Shown: piece after piece, positions 1 through 7,958 of the stretch
Layout of the letters: every line of letters starts with the position of its first letter
Numbering within the stretch: position 1 is the first letter of the stretch
NCBI RefSeq assembly: GCF_004365355.1
Contig: NZ_SODP01000002.1
Span: 1,421,838 to 1,485,837 of the forward strand
Origin: Kribbella pratensis
GTDB taxonomy: Bacteria; Actinomycetota; Actinomycetes; Propionibacteriales; Kribbellaceae
Length of the DNA: 64,000 bases
Direction: 5' to 3'
The notes under the pieces: generated by a model
What the model was told of the DNA's origin: nothing
Database searches by the model: none
Seen by the model: only the letters and a program-made list of their open reading frames with translations
Translations under genes and position numbers: made by a program

Positions 1-1178
1 CGCAGCCCTTCGAACACCTTGGGGTCGATACCCTCCAAGAGGCTGGTTCGTTGCAGCAACTGATCTCGTGCGTCCCTCTCTTGCCATTCACCTCGTCCCG
101 GATCATCGCCCTTGCTTACGATTCGTGTAATTTCCCCGGCGAGCGGATTCCCGACTGAGTTTGTCGTGAGGTAGCCATGGTATCTAAGCGGCTTCGAAAT
201 CTGAATCTCGACACCGGAGCCGTCAGGCAACACCGTCGCTGTCGGCTCGCTCGCATAAACATTGGGAAGAGTCAGCACGATGCCCGACTCGCCGGTGACG
301 ACGAAATCTACTAGAGCCTCGCCCTTTCCTGCCGAGCCTCTGATCTCCATCCGAAAGTTCTCGAGTTCGCCGACGGCGAGAAGCTCCGCAGTAATTGTCT
401 CGACTGGCAATGCACATCGTCGCGGATCCAACAACGTTGGCGCGATACCTGGGAACACAGATTGAGCAACGAACCGACTCAGGGTTTGGGTCCGCAGTTG
501 ATCCTTCAGGTTGTGCATGTCCCGCGGGAGTTCTGGCGCTAGAGCCGCGGCCAGTTCCGAGATGATCTCCCTCAACTCCGCCGCGTACCTGACCCGACCT
601 GCGAAACCAGTATCGTTCAACTCATCCAGGAGTTCATGGTGCAGGCCTCTCGATCCCGACTCTGTCTCAACACCAGAGCCGAAATCCTTCGTATTATTTG
701 AGACCCAAACGATATCGTCGGGATAGTTTCTGAGGAGTTCAAGTATCGTGAGCCAATTCAGAGTATCTCGATATCCGTCTCCGTGATCGTCGCACGGCTT
801 CCTCCGTGACACCGCCCGCTCGACGAGCACGGAGTGTGGCACATCCGGCAAAGGTAGGATACTTGCATCAAGATCCGAGAGAATCTGGGTCAATTTCTCC
901 GCATACGTCTCCGACGCTTCATGAATGGCCATCTCTACATCCTTGAGACCACCAATCAGTCCGAGGCCACGAAACCGTTTCTTTTCAGCGAATCCATCAA
1001 ATGCCGCTGCCAGTTCGACGAGCTGACGTTGATAGCCTCCGACCGCTTCCACGAACACCGCACTTGGAACCATGATCTTCAGATTCCATACGCCCGCGGC
1101 GTGCGCAAGAACTTCCCACGCGTCTCCTGAGCACATTGGGTCGGCCAGGAAGACCGTCGTGTCTGGAACTATGAGCAC
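1..1178 (-). CDS. PIN-like (DUF4935-type) domain protein, 3' end beyond the window
   Basis: An uninterrupted minus-strand frame of at least 392 codons runs from a GTG at 1178 off the window start, so no stop is visible. The N-terminal half looks like a PIN-like nuclease domain. There is an early Asp in VPDTTVFL, a middle Glu in VFVEAV, the acidic cluster DDHGDGYRDTLNW near residues 130-142, and VWVSNNTKDF near residue 156. These match the acidic metal-binding pattern and the late S/T-N-x-x-D-F strand of PIN/DUF4935 proteins, which are usually RNases. The C-terminal half (from about residue 230) is an unrecognised, probably beta-rich region. The start was chosen as the only start codon in front of the first conserved strand; a GGGGG tract precedes it. 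Local base composition is less GC-rich than most of the window, consistent with transfer. The nuclease role is inferred from the motifs only. Confidence 0.7.
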   Translation of the reverse strand, partial: MLIVPDTTVFLADPMCSGDAWEVLAHAAGVWNLKIMVPSAVFVEAVGGYQRQLVELAAAFDGFAEKKRFRGLGLIGGLKDVEMAIHEASETYAEKLTQILSDLDASILPLPDVPHSVLVERAVSRRKPCDDHGDGYRDTLNWLTILELLRNYPDDIVWVSNNTKDFGSGVETESGSRGLHHELLDELNDTGFAGRVRYAAELREIISELAAALAPELPRDMHNLKDQLRTQTLSRFVAQSVFPGIAPTLLDPRRCALPVETITAELLAVGELENFRMEIRGSAGKGEALVDFVVTGESGIVLTLPNVYASEPTATVLPDGSGVEIQISKPLRYHGYLTTNSVGNPLAGEITRIVSKGDDPGRGEWQERDARDQLLQRTSLLEGIDPKVFEGL

Positions 1179-1601
1179 AATTCGCCACCCCCACTCTCCG
1201 CGTTCCGACTGCCGTCCGCCCGGGTGGTCCGGCCGCCCGTGTGGGGCAGCAGCTGCTCACTGAGCCTAGTGGCTCGCACCATCTGGTACGCGGTGGTTGC
1301 ACGATCGACCTTCGCATTCCATCCGCAGCACTGCACTTACCCACAACCTGTCCCGGCTGTCCCGGCAACGCTGTGACCTGCGGTATGTCCGCGGCAACCC
1401 GGGACAACCCGCGCACGGCCTGTCCGGGTACGCCCCGCCGGCGCACATCCCCAACCACGCCAATCCCGTATGTTCCAGCTCTGGCGATCCAGGTCGATGG
1501 GGGCTGGAACATAGCGGGATTGACTGTCAGGTGTAGCGGCCGCTGTAGCAACAACAGTGTCTTGGGAGCAACGCTCGACGCCTAGCGGCGACCTCGGGCA
1601 C
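1179..1601. other. Intergenic stretch, no gene seen
   Basis: Several open frames cross this interval on both strands, but they overlap one another, lack ribosome sites and read as low-complexity Arg/Pro/Gly-rich products. I see no recognisable gene here. It separates the PIN-like gene from the degenerate tRNA that follows. Confidence 0.5.
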
Positions 1602-1682
1602 GGTCGTGATTCCAGTGGAATGCTGCGGTCTCGCGATCTGAAAAGCGGAAGGTCGGCGGTTCGAGACCGCCCCTGACCACCA
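1602..1682 (+). pseudogene. Degenerate tRNA (tRNA-like relic, possible former Phe-type)
   Basis: The 3' half is a convincing tRNA end. There is a T-arm GGCGG-TTCGAGA-CCGCC (1655-1671), then an acceptor strand CCTGACC (1672-1678) and ACCA (1679-1682). GGTCGTG at 1602-1608 can pair with the acceptor strand at six of seven positions, counting one G-U pair. The would-be anticodon loop reads CTGAAAA (anticodon GAA), but its stem does not pair properly and the D-arm is not canonical. I therefore call it a decayed tRNA or a 3' attachment-site remnant rather than a functional gene. An intrinsic terminator follows immediately. The antisense reading contains GLEPPTF, typical of spurious ORFs antisense to tRNAs. 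Confidence 0.45.
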
Positions 1683-1685
1683 CCA

Positions 1686-1720
1686 CCCTCTCCGCACACC
1701 GGGGAGGGGATTTTTCTTTC
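1686..1720 (+). terminator. Intrinsic terminator after the tRNA relic
   Basis: CCCTCTCC (1686-1693) pairs with GGGGAGGG (1701-1708), with one G-U pair, across a 7-nt loop. The run GATTTTTCTTTC follows at once, a clear U-tract. Confidence 0.65.
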
Positions 1721-1799
1721 CCACGCACGCGCTTATCGCGCGACCGACGACGTACGGCAAGCACCTCCCGCACCGTGACGCTGATCACGCCCGGCGCAT
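1701..1799. repeat. Imperfect direct repeat, copy A
   Basis: This stretch (GGGGAGGGGATTTTTCTTTC, then CCCACGCACGC, GCTTATCGCGCGACCGACGACG and CTGATCACGCCC) recurs in the same order at 4365-4527. Copy A lies right after the tRNA relic and terminator. The two copies bracket the membrane protein and glutamate decarboxylase genes. Confidence 0.6.
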
Positions 1800-2093
1800 G
1801 TCTGCCCGGCGCTCTGCTCCGCGAATTCGTCAAGCGCCTTCCGCTGGGCCTCGAGGGATGCGTGCGCGCGGCGCAGGCGCGTTTCATCCTCCGTGGGTGA
1901 TGTGTGTTGCGGTCGATTTCGATGAGCGTGGGGCGCGTAGAACACGAACCGAAGGTGGTCCATAGCGCCGAGGGCGGGCAGCGTGGCCGATGACAAACAG
2001 GGTTTGAGCCTTGCCCCATCCGATGGACGGCCAGTACCGGACGGCCGCGAGCGTACGGCGATCCGCCACCAAGTGCTGGGTGGCGGAGTCGCC

Positions 2094-2792
2094 ATGACGC
2101 CGAGGCCGATCGATCTCAACAGAGTGGTCGCGCTGCTGTTCAGCATCGGCTCTGCGTTGTTCGTGCTGGGATCGGTGCCCGCCTACCTGAACGCAGTCGG
2201 CCAGGCTGCCGACAGCGTCACCTACTTCGTCGGTTCGATCTTCTTCACGTCGGCGTCGCTTGCGCAGCTCGTGCAGGTTCAGTCACCGGCGATGACCGAG
2301 GTCGACGCTGAGTCGCAGTACCGGCGGGCGCCGGTTCGATTCAGAGCTTGGTTGCCGCATGATCGCAACTGGCTTGCAGCGGTTGCGCAGTTTCCGGGCA
2401 CGATCTTCTTCAACATCAGCACCTTTGCCGCGCTTCTGCACAACGTGACGGCCGAACAGCAGGACCGTCGGGTCTGGCGGCCCGACTTCTACGGATCGAC
2501 GCTGTTCCTGGTGGCGAGCCTGTTCGCCATTCTCGCTCTAGGACGCCTGTTCACCTTCCGACCGCGTTCGTTCCCCTGGTGGATCGCCTGGTTGAACATG
2601 GTCGGTTCGATCCTCTTCATGGCCTCCGCGATCGCCAGCTTCGTACTCCACAGTTCCGACGATTTGATCAGCGATCCGGTCTCCGTCGGCGGCACGCTGC
2701 TCGGCGCACTGTGTTTCCTGCTCGGGGCGATCCTGATGCTCCCGGCCTGGAAGCGTGCAGTGCGAGCGGCGGAGAAACCACTGAAAACCTGA
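2094..2792 (+). CDS. Multi-pass membrane protein, YrhK-like domain
   Basis: A 232-residue membrane protein with about six hydrophobic segments. The first two carry the repeated F-x-x-G-S-x-x-F pattern (SIGSALFVLGS, YFVGSIFFTSAS) seen in YrhK-domain proteins; similar segments recur near the C-terminus (NMVGSILF). The frame is open upstream to a GTG at 1983, but the ATG at 2094 is preferred because GGCGGAG precedes it and the conserved part begins there. It ends 27 bp before the glutamate decarboxylase gene, so the two are probably co-transcribed. A link to GABA or glutamate movement or acid stress is possible but rests on context alone. No transporter signature is visible. Confidence 0.7.
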   Translation: MTPRPIDLNRVVALLFSIGSALFVLGSVPAYLNAVGQAADSVTYFVGSIFFTSASLAQLVQVQSPAMTEVDAESQYRRAPVRFRAWLPHDRNWLAAVAQFPGTIFFNISTFAALLHNVTAEQQDRRVWRPDFYGSTLFLVASLFAILALGRLFTFRPRSFPWWIAWLNMVGSILFMASAIASFVLHSSDDLISDPVSVGGTLLGALCFLLGAILMLPAWKRAVRAAEKPLKT

Positions 2793-2819
2793 AGACCCGC
2801 GACCTCAAAGGAGAATCCA

Positions 2820-4196
2820 ATGACGGCAACGACAGAGAACCTCCGCGACGCTGCACTCTTCGGCAATCGCTTCGCCACGGAAGAGGTGCCGAGTCGCGAG
2901 TTTCCTGCGGCGGGCATGACGGCCACGGATGCGATGCGACTGGTGGCCGAGGACATCGCGCTGGAAGGTGACCCGGCGCGGAACCTCGCTACCTTCGTCA
3001 CGACCTGGATGGAGCCGGAGGCACAACGGATCATCGCCGGGAACCTGCACCGGAACTTCATCGACCACGCCGAGTATCCGCGCACCGCCGAAATCGAACG
3101 GCGTTGCATCCGCATGCTCGCCGATCTGTTCCACGCCCCAGGCGAGACGACCGGCGCACGTACGCAGGGCTCATCGGAGGCGATCATGCTCGGCGCTCTC
3201 TCCTTGAAGTGGAACTGGCGCAAGCGCCGCCAGGCTGCCGGGGAGTCGACGGCAAATCCCAACCTGGTCTTCGGCGGAGATGTCCACGTGGTGTGGGAGA
3301 AGTTCTGCCGGTACTTCGACGTCGAGCCGCGGATCGTGCCGTTGCAGCCAGGTAAGTACACGATCGGGCCGGACGACGTCAGTCCCCACGTCGACGAAAA
3401 CACCATTGGCGTGGCCGCCGTACTGGGAACCACCTTCACCGGTCACAAGGATGACGTCGTCGGCATCAACAACCTCCTGCTCCGGATCAAGAGCGAACGC
3501 GGCATCGACGTACCGCTGCACGTGGACGGCGCGAGCGGCGGATTCGTCTGGCCATTCCTGTACCCGCATTCCGAATGGGATTTCCGCCTCGAGCAGGTCC
3601 ACTCCATCAACGTCTCGGGACACAAGTTCGGTTTGGTCTACCCCGGCATCGGATGGCTGATCTTCAGAGACAGGTCCGATCTCGCCTCCGACCTGGTGTT
3701 CGAGGAGAACTACCTCGGCAAGACCGACGCCACCTTCACGTTGAACTTCTCGACCGGCTCCTCGATGGTGCTGGCGCAGTACTACAACTTCGTGCGCTAC
3801 GGCCGGGCCGGCTACAGCTACATCATGAAGAACATGCAGGAGAACGCGAGGATGCTGGCAGAAAAGCTGCAGGATACTGGCCGCTTCACCTTGATCGGTG
3901 CCGATGAAGAGCAGCTTCCACTGGTTGCCTTCCAGTTGACCGACAGGAGCAACTTCAACGAGTTCGATGTCTCATGGCAACTGTCGGCCGAACGCGGCTG
4001 GATGGTCCCGGCGTACACCCTGCCACCCAACGCCCAAGACGTCACGATCATGCGCGCCCTGGTCAAGGAGACCATGAGCCGTGAGCATGTCGACACACTC
4101 GCCCGCGACATCGTCGACGCCTGCACAACACTCGAGAAGAAAGGCGGAGCCCACGAGTCCGAACGCCGCAAGATGGTGACAGGCTCCGGCCACTAA
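2820..4196 (+). CDS. gadB: Glutamate decarboxylase
   Basis: A PLP-dependent enzyme that decarboxylates L-glutamate to GABA, consuming a cytoplasmic proton. Its 458 residues are close to the usual length for bacterial GadB. The Schiff-base lysine lies in NVSGHKFG (Lys269), preceded by the cofactor aspartate motif HVDGASGGF. The family sequence TRSEAIMLG appears as QGSSEAIMLG, and GLVYPGIGW follows the lysine. The start ATG has a good ribosome site, AAAGGAGA, 6 bp upstream. It forms a two-gene cassette with the preceding membrane protein, without an adjacent GadC-type antiporter. The cassette lies between imperfect direct repeats and beside a tRNA relic, which suggests it was acquired as a unit. 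Confidence 0.95.
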   Translation: MTATTENLRDAALFGNRFATEEVPSREFPAAGMTATDAMRLVAEDIALEGDPARNLATFVTTWMEPEAQRIIAGNLHRNFIDHAEYPRTAEIERRCIRMLADLFHAPGETTGARTQGSSEAIMLGALSLKWNWRKRRQAAGESTANPNLVFGGDVHVVWEKFCRYFDVEPRIVPLQPGKYTIGPDDVSPHVDENTIGVAAVLGTTFTGHKDDVVGINNLLLRIKSERGIDVPLHVDGASGGFVWPFLYPHSEWDFRLEQVHSINVSGHKFGLVYPGIGWLIFRDRSDLASDLVFEENYLGKTDATFTLNFSTGSSMVLAQYYNFVRYGRAGYSYIMKNMQENARMLAEKLQDTGRFTLIGADEEQLPLVAFQLTDRSNFNEFDVSWQLSAERGWMVPAYTLPPNAQDVTIMRALVKETMSREHVDTLARDIVDACTTLEKKGGAHESERRKMVTGSGH

Positions 4197-4364
4197 CCCA
4201 GTCCAGCCAGAACCTGCCCAGCTCACACGACCGGCGTACTGAAGCCACGTCGGACCTGCACGCTACCTCGTGCAACCGTTCCGCGGCGCGTGCAAAGGTC
4301 GGGTCGCGTAGACCGCCCAGGCTGTGCACATCCGTCGGCTGGTGCGTCAGCCGATGGAGACGGT

Positions 4365-4527
4365 GGGGAGGAATTTCCTTTCCCACGCACGCTCCGGCTC
4401 ATCGCCGCCATCCGTGCCCAGCTATCGCTCGCGGCTGCGGGCTTAGCGCCCGCCTGCACGCGCTAATCGCGCGACCGACGACGCATGCCAAGAAGCCCCG
4501 CGCCGTGTCGCTGATCACGCCCAGCGC
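4365..4527. repeat. Imperfect direct repeat, copy B
   Basis: This is the second copy of the 1701-1799 repeat. The first part (GGGGAGGAATTTCCTTTCCC, then ACGCACGC) and second part (GCTAATCGCGCGACCGACGACG through CTGATCACGCCC) match copy A, but about 65 bp (4393-4457) are inserted between them. A further short echo (CTTATCGCGCGAC) occurs near 4646. The interval 4197-4802 otherwise holds no gene I can support. Confidence 0.6.
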
Positions 4528-4802
4528 AGCTGTCTCGCTAAGCGCTCCACGTCCGGTCAGAACCCGGGGTTGCTTGGCCCAGCCAGCCCGACGGGCACTC
4601 GACCACTCGCATCCCTTGCGATCTCTCGCCCACACGCGACTGCCGGCTTATCGCGCGACTTGTCACGCGCGTCGATCGCCCTCCAGCCAGCGAGCAATCT
4701 TGTCGGTTGGCGTGGGCATGGGTTCGAACTCCGGGTTGGGTTTGGGCATCCCATCGGGTGCGGGGCGTGGGTCTCGCGGCGTGGTGGACAGGAGGACTTG
4801 TG

Positions 4803-5645
4803 GTGCTGCCCGGGCCGGTGCGGGATTTGTGTGAGCGGTATTTGGGGTTGGTTGAGCGGGAGTTGCCGGTGGGGTTGGTGACTGGGGTTTATTTGCGTGG
4901 TGGGGTGGTGTTCGGGGAGTGGGCGCCGCGGCAGTCTGATGTCGACTTTGTGGCGACGGTTGCTCGGCGGCTGGAGCCGGCTGAGGTCGAGGTGTTGCGG
5001 GGCGTGCATGCGCAGCTGGCGGCGTACTCCTCTGTGCACTTTGATGGGCCGTACTTGCTGGCCTCTGATCTGGCGCGTGATCCGCGGACAGTGCCGCCGG
5101 TGCCGGAGATGATGCACACCGGGAAGCTTGAGGTGCTTGCGTCGCCGACGTGGATCATTGCCTGGCATGAGCTGGCGCGGGCCGGGATCACGGTCGCTGG
5201 ACCGGAGCTGTCCACACTCGAGATCTGGACCGATGAGAAGGCGCTGCGTGCGTACACCGTGGAGAACCTCGACACCTACTGGCGCCGCAACGCCGAGGGG
5301 CTGACCCGTGTGAGTCCTGCCGACCTCCCTACGGATGAGCGGGAGCGGGACTACTTACTCTCACACTGCATCGTCGGCTCTGTGCGCCTGGACCACCTCC
5401 TGGTGACCGGCGAGATGACCGCAAAGTCCCGCGCCGCCCGCTGGGCGCTGACGTACTACGACGAACGCTGGCACCGAGTGCTGACCGAGGGCCTGCGCCT
5501 ACGCGAAGGCACCGGCACCTCGACGTACGACGACCAGACCGAACTACTCGCCGACATCCGAGATTTCCTGGCGTACGTCGTAGAAGCCGGCACGGGTAAG
5601 CCTGTGACCCCGACCGACGCCGCGACATCCAACCACCGCGAATGA
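4803..5645 (+). CDS. Aminoglycoside nucleotidyltransferase-like protein (AadA-type, DUF4111)
   Basis: A 280-residue protein of the nucleotidyltransferase superfamily. The N-terminal segment YLRGGVVFGEW followed by QSDVDFVATV matches the G-S/G...S-D-x-D metal-binding motif of ANT(3'')-type adenylyltransferases. The C-terminal half resembles the helical DUF4111 domain. AGGAGG at 4790-4795 points to GTG 4803 (7-nt spacing) or GTG 4800 as the start; an upstream GTG at 4707 is less likely. Family members adenylylate streptomycin or spectinomycin, but soil actinomycetes carry many homologues of unknown substrate, so resistance is only a possibility. Its neighbour, on the opposite strand, resembles an aminoglycoside phosphotransferase. 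Confidence 0.75.
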   Translation: MLPGPVRDLCERYLGLVERELPVGLVTGVYLRGGVVFGEWAPRQSDVDFVATVARRLEPAEVEVLRGVHAQLAAYSSVHFDGPYLLASDLARDPRTVPPVPEMMHTGKLEVLASPTWIIAWHELARAGITVAGPELSTLEIWTDEKALRAYTVENLDTYWRRNAEGLTRVSPADLPTDERERDYLLSHCIVGSVRLDHLLVTGEMTAKSRAARWALTYYDERWHRVLTEGLRLREGTGTSTYDDQTELLADIRDFLAYVVEAGTGKPVTPTDAATSNHRE

Positions 5646-5760
5646 TGTCAAAGTCCATCGACTGCGATTCAGGTTCGTCGCCGCCACATACCGCTTCACG
5701 TAGGCGGACAAGCGGGCGATCGCGTGTATCGGAGACCAGATCGCCCGGTCGGGGGCACCG

Positions 5761-6534
5761 TCACATCCGGGCTCGGAGTACGTCGAATTCGCAGCCTGGG
5801 GAGTTGGGGTCGAAGCCGTGTTCTACGAGCCAGCGGCTGGCTCGTAGGCTTCGGAGGGACCACCAGCCTTGGACTACGTCGAGGTCTACGTCGGTGCCGT
5901 AGCCGGCTAGGAGGTCGGGGAGGCATTCCTCGTGGCCCAGGGTGAGGGTGGCCAGGTCGAACAGGGCATCGCCTTGGCTGGCCTCGGACCAGTCGATGAT
6001 GCCTGTGACCTGGTCGTCCTGCACGAAGATGTGGGTGATCTGCAGGTCTCCGTGGATGAAGGCCGGCGTCCACGGGCGGAGTGCGGCCTCGGCGACTTCG
6101 CGGTTGCGCTTGACCAGGTCGGCGGGAAGGGTGCCGCTCGTGATGAGCCAGTCGCATTCGCTGTCGAGGTGCGCGGTGATGTCGTCGAGGTTCTTTCCGG
6201 GCCAAGGCGGCAGAGGCGCGTCGTGGAGCTTTCGGATGGCGGCACCTGCCGCGGCCCAGGCGGCCGGCGACGCGGGCGAAGGCTCGCCGAGGACGCCGAG
6301 CGCCATCCCGGGGACGGCTCCGAGCGCGAGTACTGGCGGCTTGCGCCACAGGATCTCCGGGGTCGGGATGGGCGCGAGGGCCATCGCCTCGACCTCGACG
6401 TCGATATTCGTCTGATCGGCATCGATCTTCAGGAACACGTCACCGACTCGCAGTGTCGCGCGTTCGCTATGGGCAACGACAACCTTGACCTCATCCACGC
6501 GCGCCATCCTCGCGGGTAAGACCACCGGCGTCAC
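5761..6534 (-). CDS. Aminoglycoside phosphotransferase (APH) family protein
   Basis: A 257-residue kinase-fold protein. The catalytic loop is FIHGDLQITHIFV and the metal-binding aspartate lies in GIIDWSEASQGD, the two hallmark motifs of APH/choline-kinase-like phosphotransferases. An N-terminal VFLKID strand supplies the likely ATP-binding lysine. The start is GTG 6534; an in-frame ATG at 6507 is an alternative, and neither has a strong ribosome site. It is convergent with the nucleotidyltransferase-like gene, separated by about 115 bp with no clear hairpin. Many APH-family proteins in actinobacteria phosphorylate unidentified small molecules, so drug resistance is unproven. Confidence 0.8.
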   Translation of the reverse strand: MTPVVLPARMARVDEVKVVVAHSERATLRVGDVFLKIDADQTNIDVEVEAMALAPIPTPEILWRKPPVLALGAVPGMALGVLGEPSPASPAAWAAAGAAIRKLHDAPLPPWPGKNLDDITAHLDSECDWLITSGTLPADLVKRNREVAEAALRPWTPAFIHGDLQITHIFVQDDQVTGIIDWSEASQGDALFDLATLTLGHEECLPDLLAGYGTDVDLDVVQGWWSLRSLRASRWLVEHGFDPNSPGCEFDVLRARM

Positions 6535-6827
6535 TGGAATATCGGGGCCCGACAGCTGAGACAGGACCGAGATAGGCCGGATTTCGGCGTATTGTGCGGG
6601 TTCAGTTGGATTCAGGTCGAGTTCGGTACTACGGTAGAGCGATGGTGTACTGCGGCTCGGGGTGCACGCACTGTGATCGGGGAAACGCAGGGAGTCGACG
6701 AATCTGAGCGTCGCTGGGCATCGGAAGATCTTCGGTGCGGGGTTCAGATGTAGTCAGTGGAGTCGGGTAGAGCGGGTATAGGATCAGGCGGATCCGTGAG
6801 CCCGTCGTTGGCTGAGCAGATTCGGGA

Positions 6828-7958
6828 GTGACAGTGGCCCCCTCACCAGAGGCCGTACGACTCGCCAGGAGACTTCGCGAACTCCGGCAGTCGCATCGAC
6901 TGACCCAGAAGGATCTGTCGCATGCGTTCAGTACCGATTCGCGGGTCGCGGTCGCGACGATCAGCTCCTGGGAATCGCAGGGCAACCCGAAGCTTCCGCC
7001 CGAGGAGCGGCTGCGATCGTACGCATTGCTGTTCGCGCGGTCGGTCGTACCGGCAGGGGCGCGGTTGCCGCGTGAGCAGGATCTGACCTCGTCGGAGCGG
7101 GAGCGTTTCAACACTCTCCAGCGCGAACTTGTTGCCCTGCGGGACTCAGTTCGCCATCAAGCCGACCCGTCGCCTATCGGCGGGTCGTACACATTCGACT
7201 TCGAGTCCGGGCCGATCACATTGATCTGCCCGGAAGCGCCGGTGGAGGGTCGTTCTCCACTCGCGGAAGAGGACAACCCGAACCACACCAGGTTGTACAA
7301 GTACGCCGACCTCGACGCATTGATCGAGATGTGGGGTCATGTACGCGCCTCCAACCCGGAGCTCCGCGTGCGGCACCACCTTCCCTCCGAGGTGACTGCG
7401 GACCATCTGTCCGGTCATCTCATCCTGCTCGGCGGCATCGCCTGGAACCAGGTCACCAGTCGCCTGCTGCGACAACTCGATCAGTTGCCGATCCGGCAGA
7501 TGACCGTCGACGACCTGGCCGACGGCGAGATCTTCCGGTCGCGCGACGGCCGTGAGTATCGGCCACTGTGGGAAGAGCTCAAGGACGCCGACGCGGATGC
7601 ACCGTCGAAGGCAGAGCTCGAAGCAGTCCAGGCCCAGGATGCCTGGAAAGGCAAGACTCCGCGGGAGCTGGTCGAGGATGTCGCTCTTCTCGCACGGCTA
7701 CGCAATCCGTTCAACCACAGCCGGACTATCACCATCTGCAATGGCGTCTACAGCCGCGGTGTCCTGGGCGCAGCACGCACCCTTACCGATGACGCCGTCC
7801 GCGAACGTAACGAGGCCTATCTGGCCAACAGGTTCCCGGGCGGGATTTTCGGTTTGCTCCTGCGCGTGCCAGTGATCAACGGCGAGGCCGTCACACCTGA
7901 CCTGGAAATCCCGGAGAACCGCCTTTACGAGTGGTCCCCCGAGGAGGAGGACGAATGA
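6828..7958 (+). CDS. XRE-type helix-turn-helix regulator with a conserved C-terminal domain of unknown role
   Basis: A 376-residue protein. Residues about 6-70 form a Cro/CI-type helix-turn-helix (LARRLRELRQSHRLTQKDLS, then ATISSWESQ). From about residue 115 there is a mixed alpha/beta domain with glycine-rich strands such as HLILLGGIAWN and ICNGVYSRGVLGAARTLTD, suggestive of a ligand- or nucleotide-binding fold that I cannot name with certainty. The start GTG 6828 overlaps a GGGAG site; GTG 6834 is an alternative. The stop overlaps the start of the next gene by 4 bp (ATGA), so the pair is translationally coupled and probably works together. No target is evident. Confidence 0.7.
   Translation: MTVAPSPEAVRLARRLRELRQSHRLTQKDLSHAFSTDSRVAVATISSWESQGNPKLPPEERLRSYALLFARSVVPAGARLPREQDLTSSERERFNTLQRELVALRDSVRHQADPSPIGGSYTFDFESGPITLICPEAPVEGRSPLAEEDNPNHTRLYKYADLDALIEMWGHVRASNPELRVRHHLPSEVTADHLSGHLILLGGIAWNQVTSRLLRQLDQLPIRQMTVDDLADGEIFRSRDGREYRPLWEELKDADADAPSKAELEAVQAQDAWKGKTPRELVEDVALLARLRNPFNHSRTITICNGVYSRGVLGAARTLTDDAVRERNEAYLANRFPGGIFGLLLRVPVINGEAVTPDLEIPENRLYEWSPEEEDE

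Noticed and set aside
997..1554. Minus-strand 185-codon frame
   Set aside because: Overlaps the PIN-like gene in another frame and has no recognisable feature.
1582..2019. Minus-strand frames containing GLEPPTFRFS or SNRRPSAFQ
   Set aside because: These are the familiar false proteins that arise antisense to tRNA sequence; they point to the tRNA relic instead.
4640..4690. A third partial copy of the gad-flanking repeat
   Set aside because: Only about 13 bases match; not enough to call a copy.
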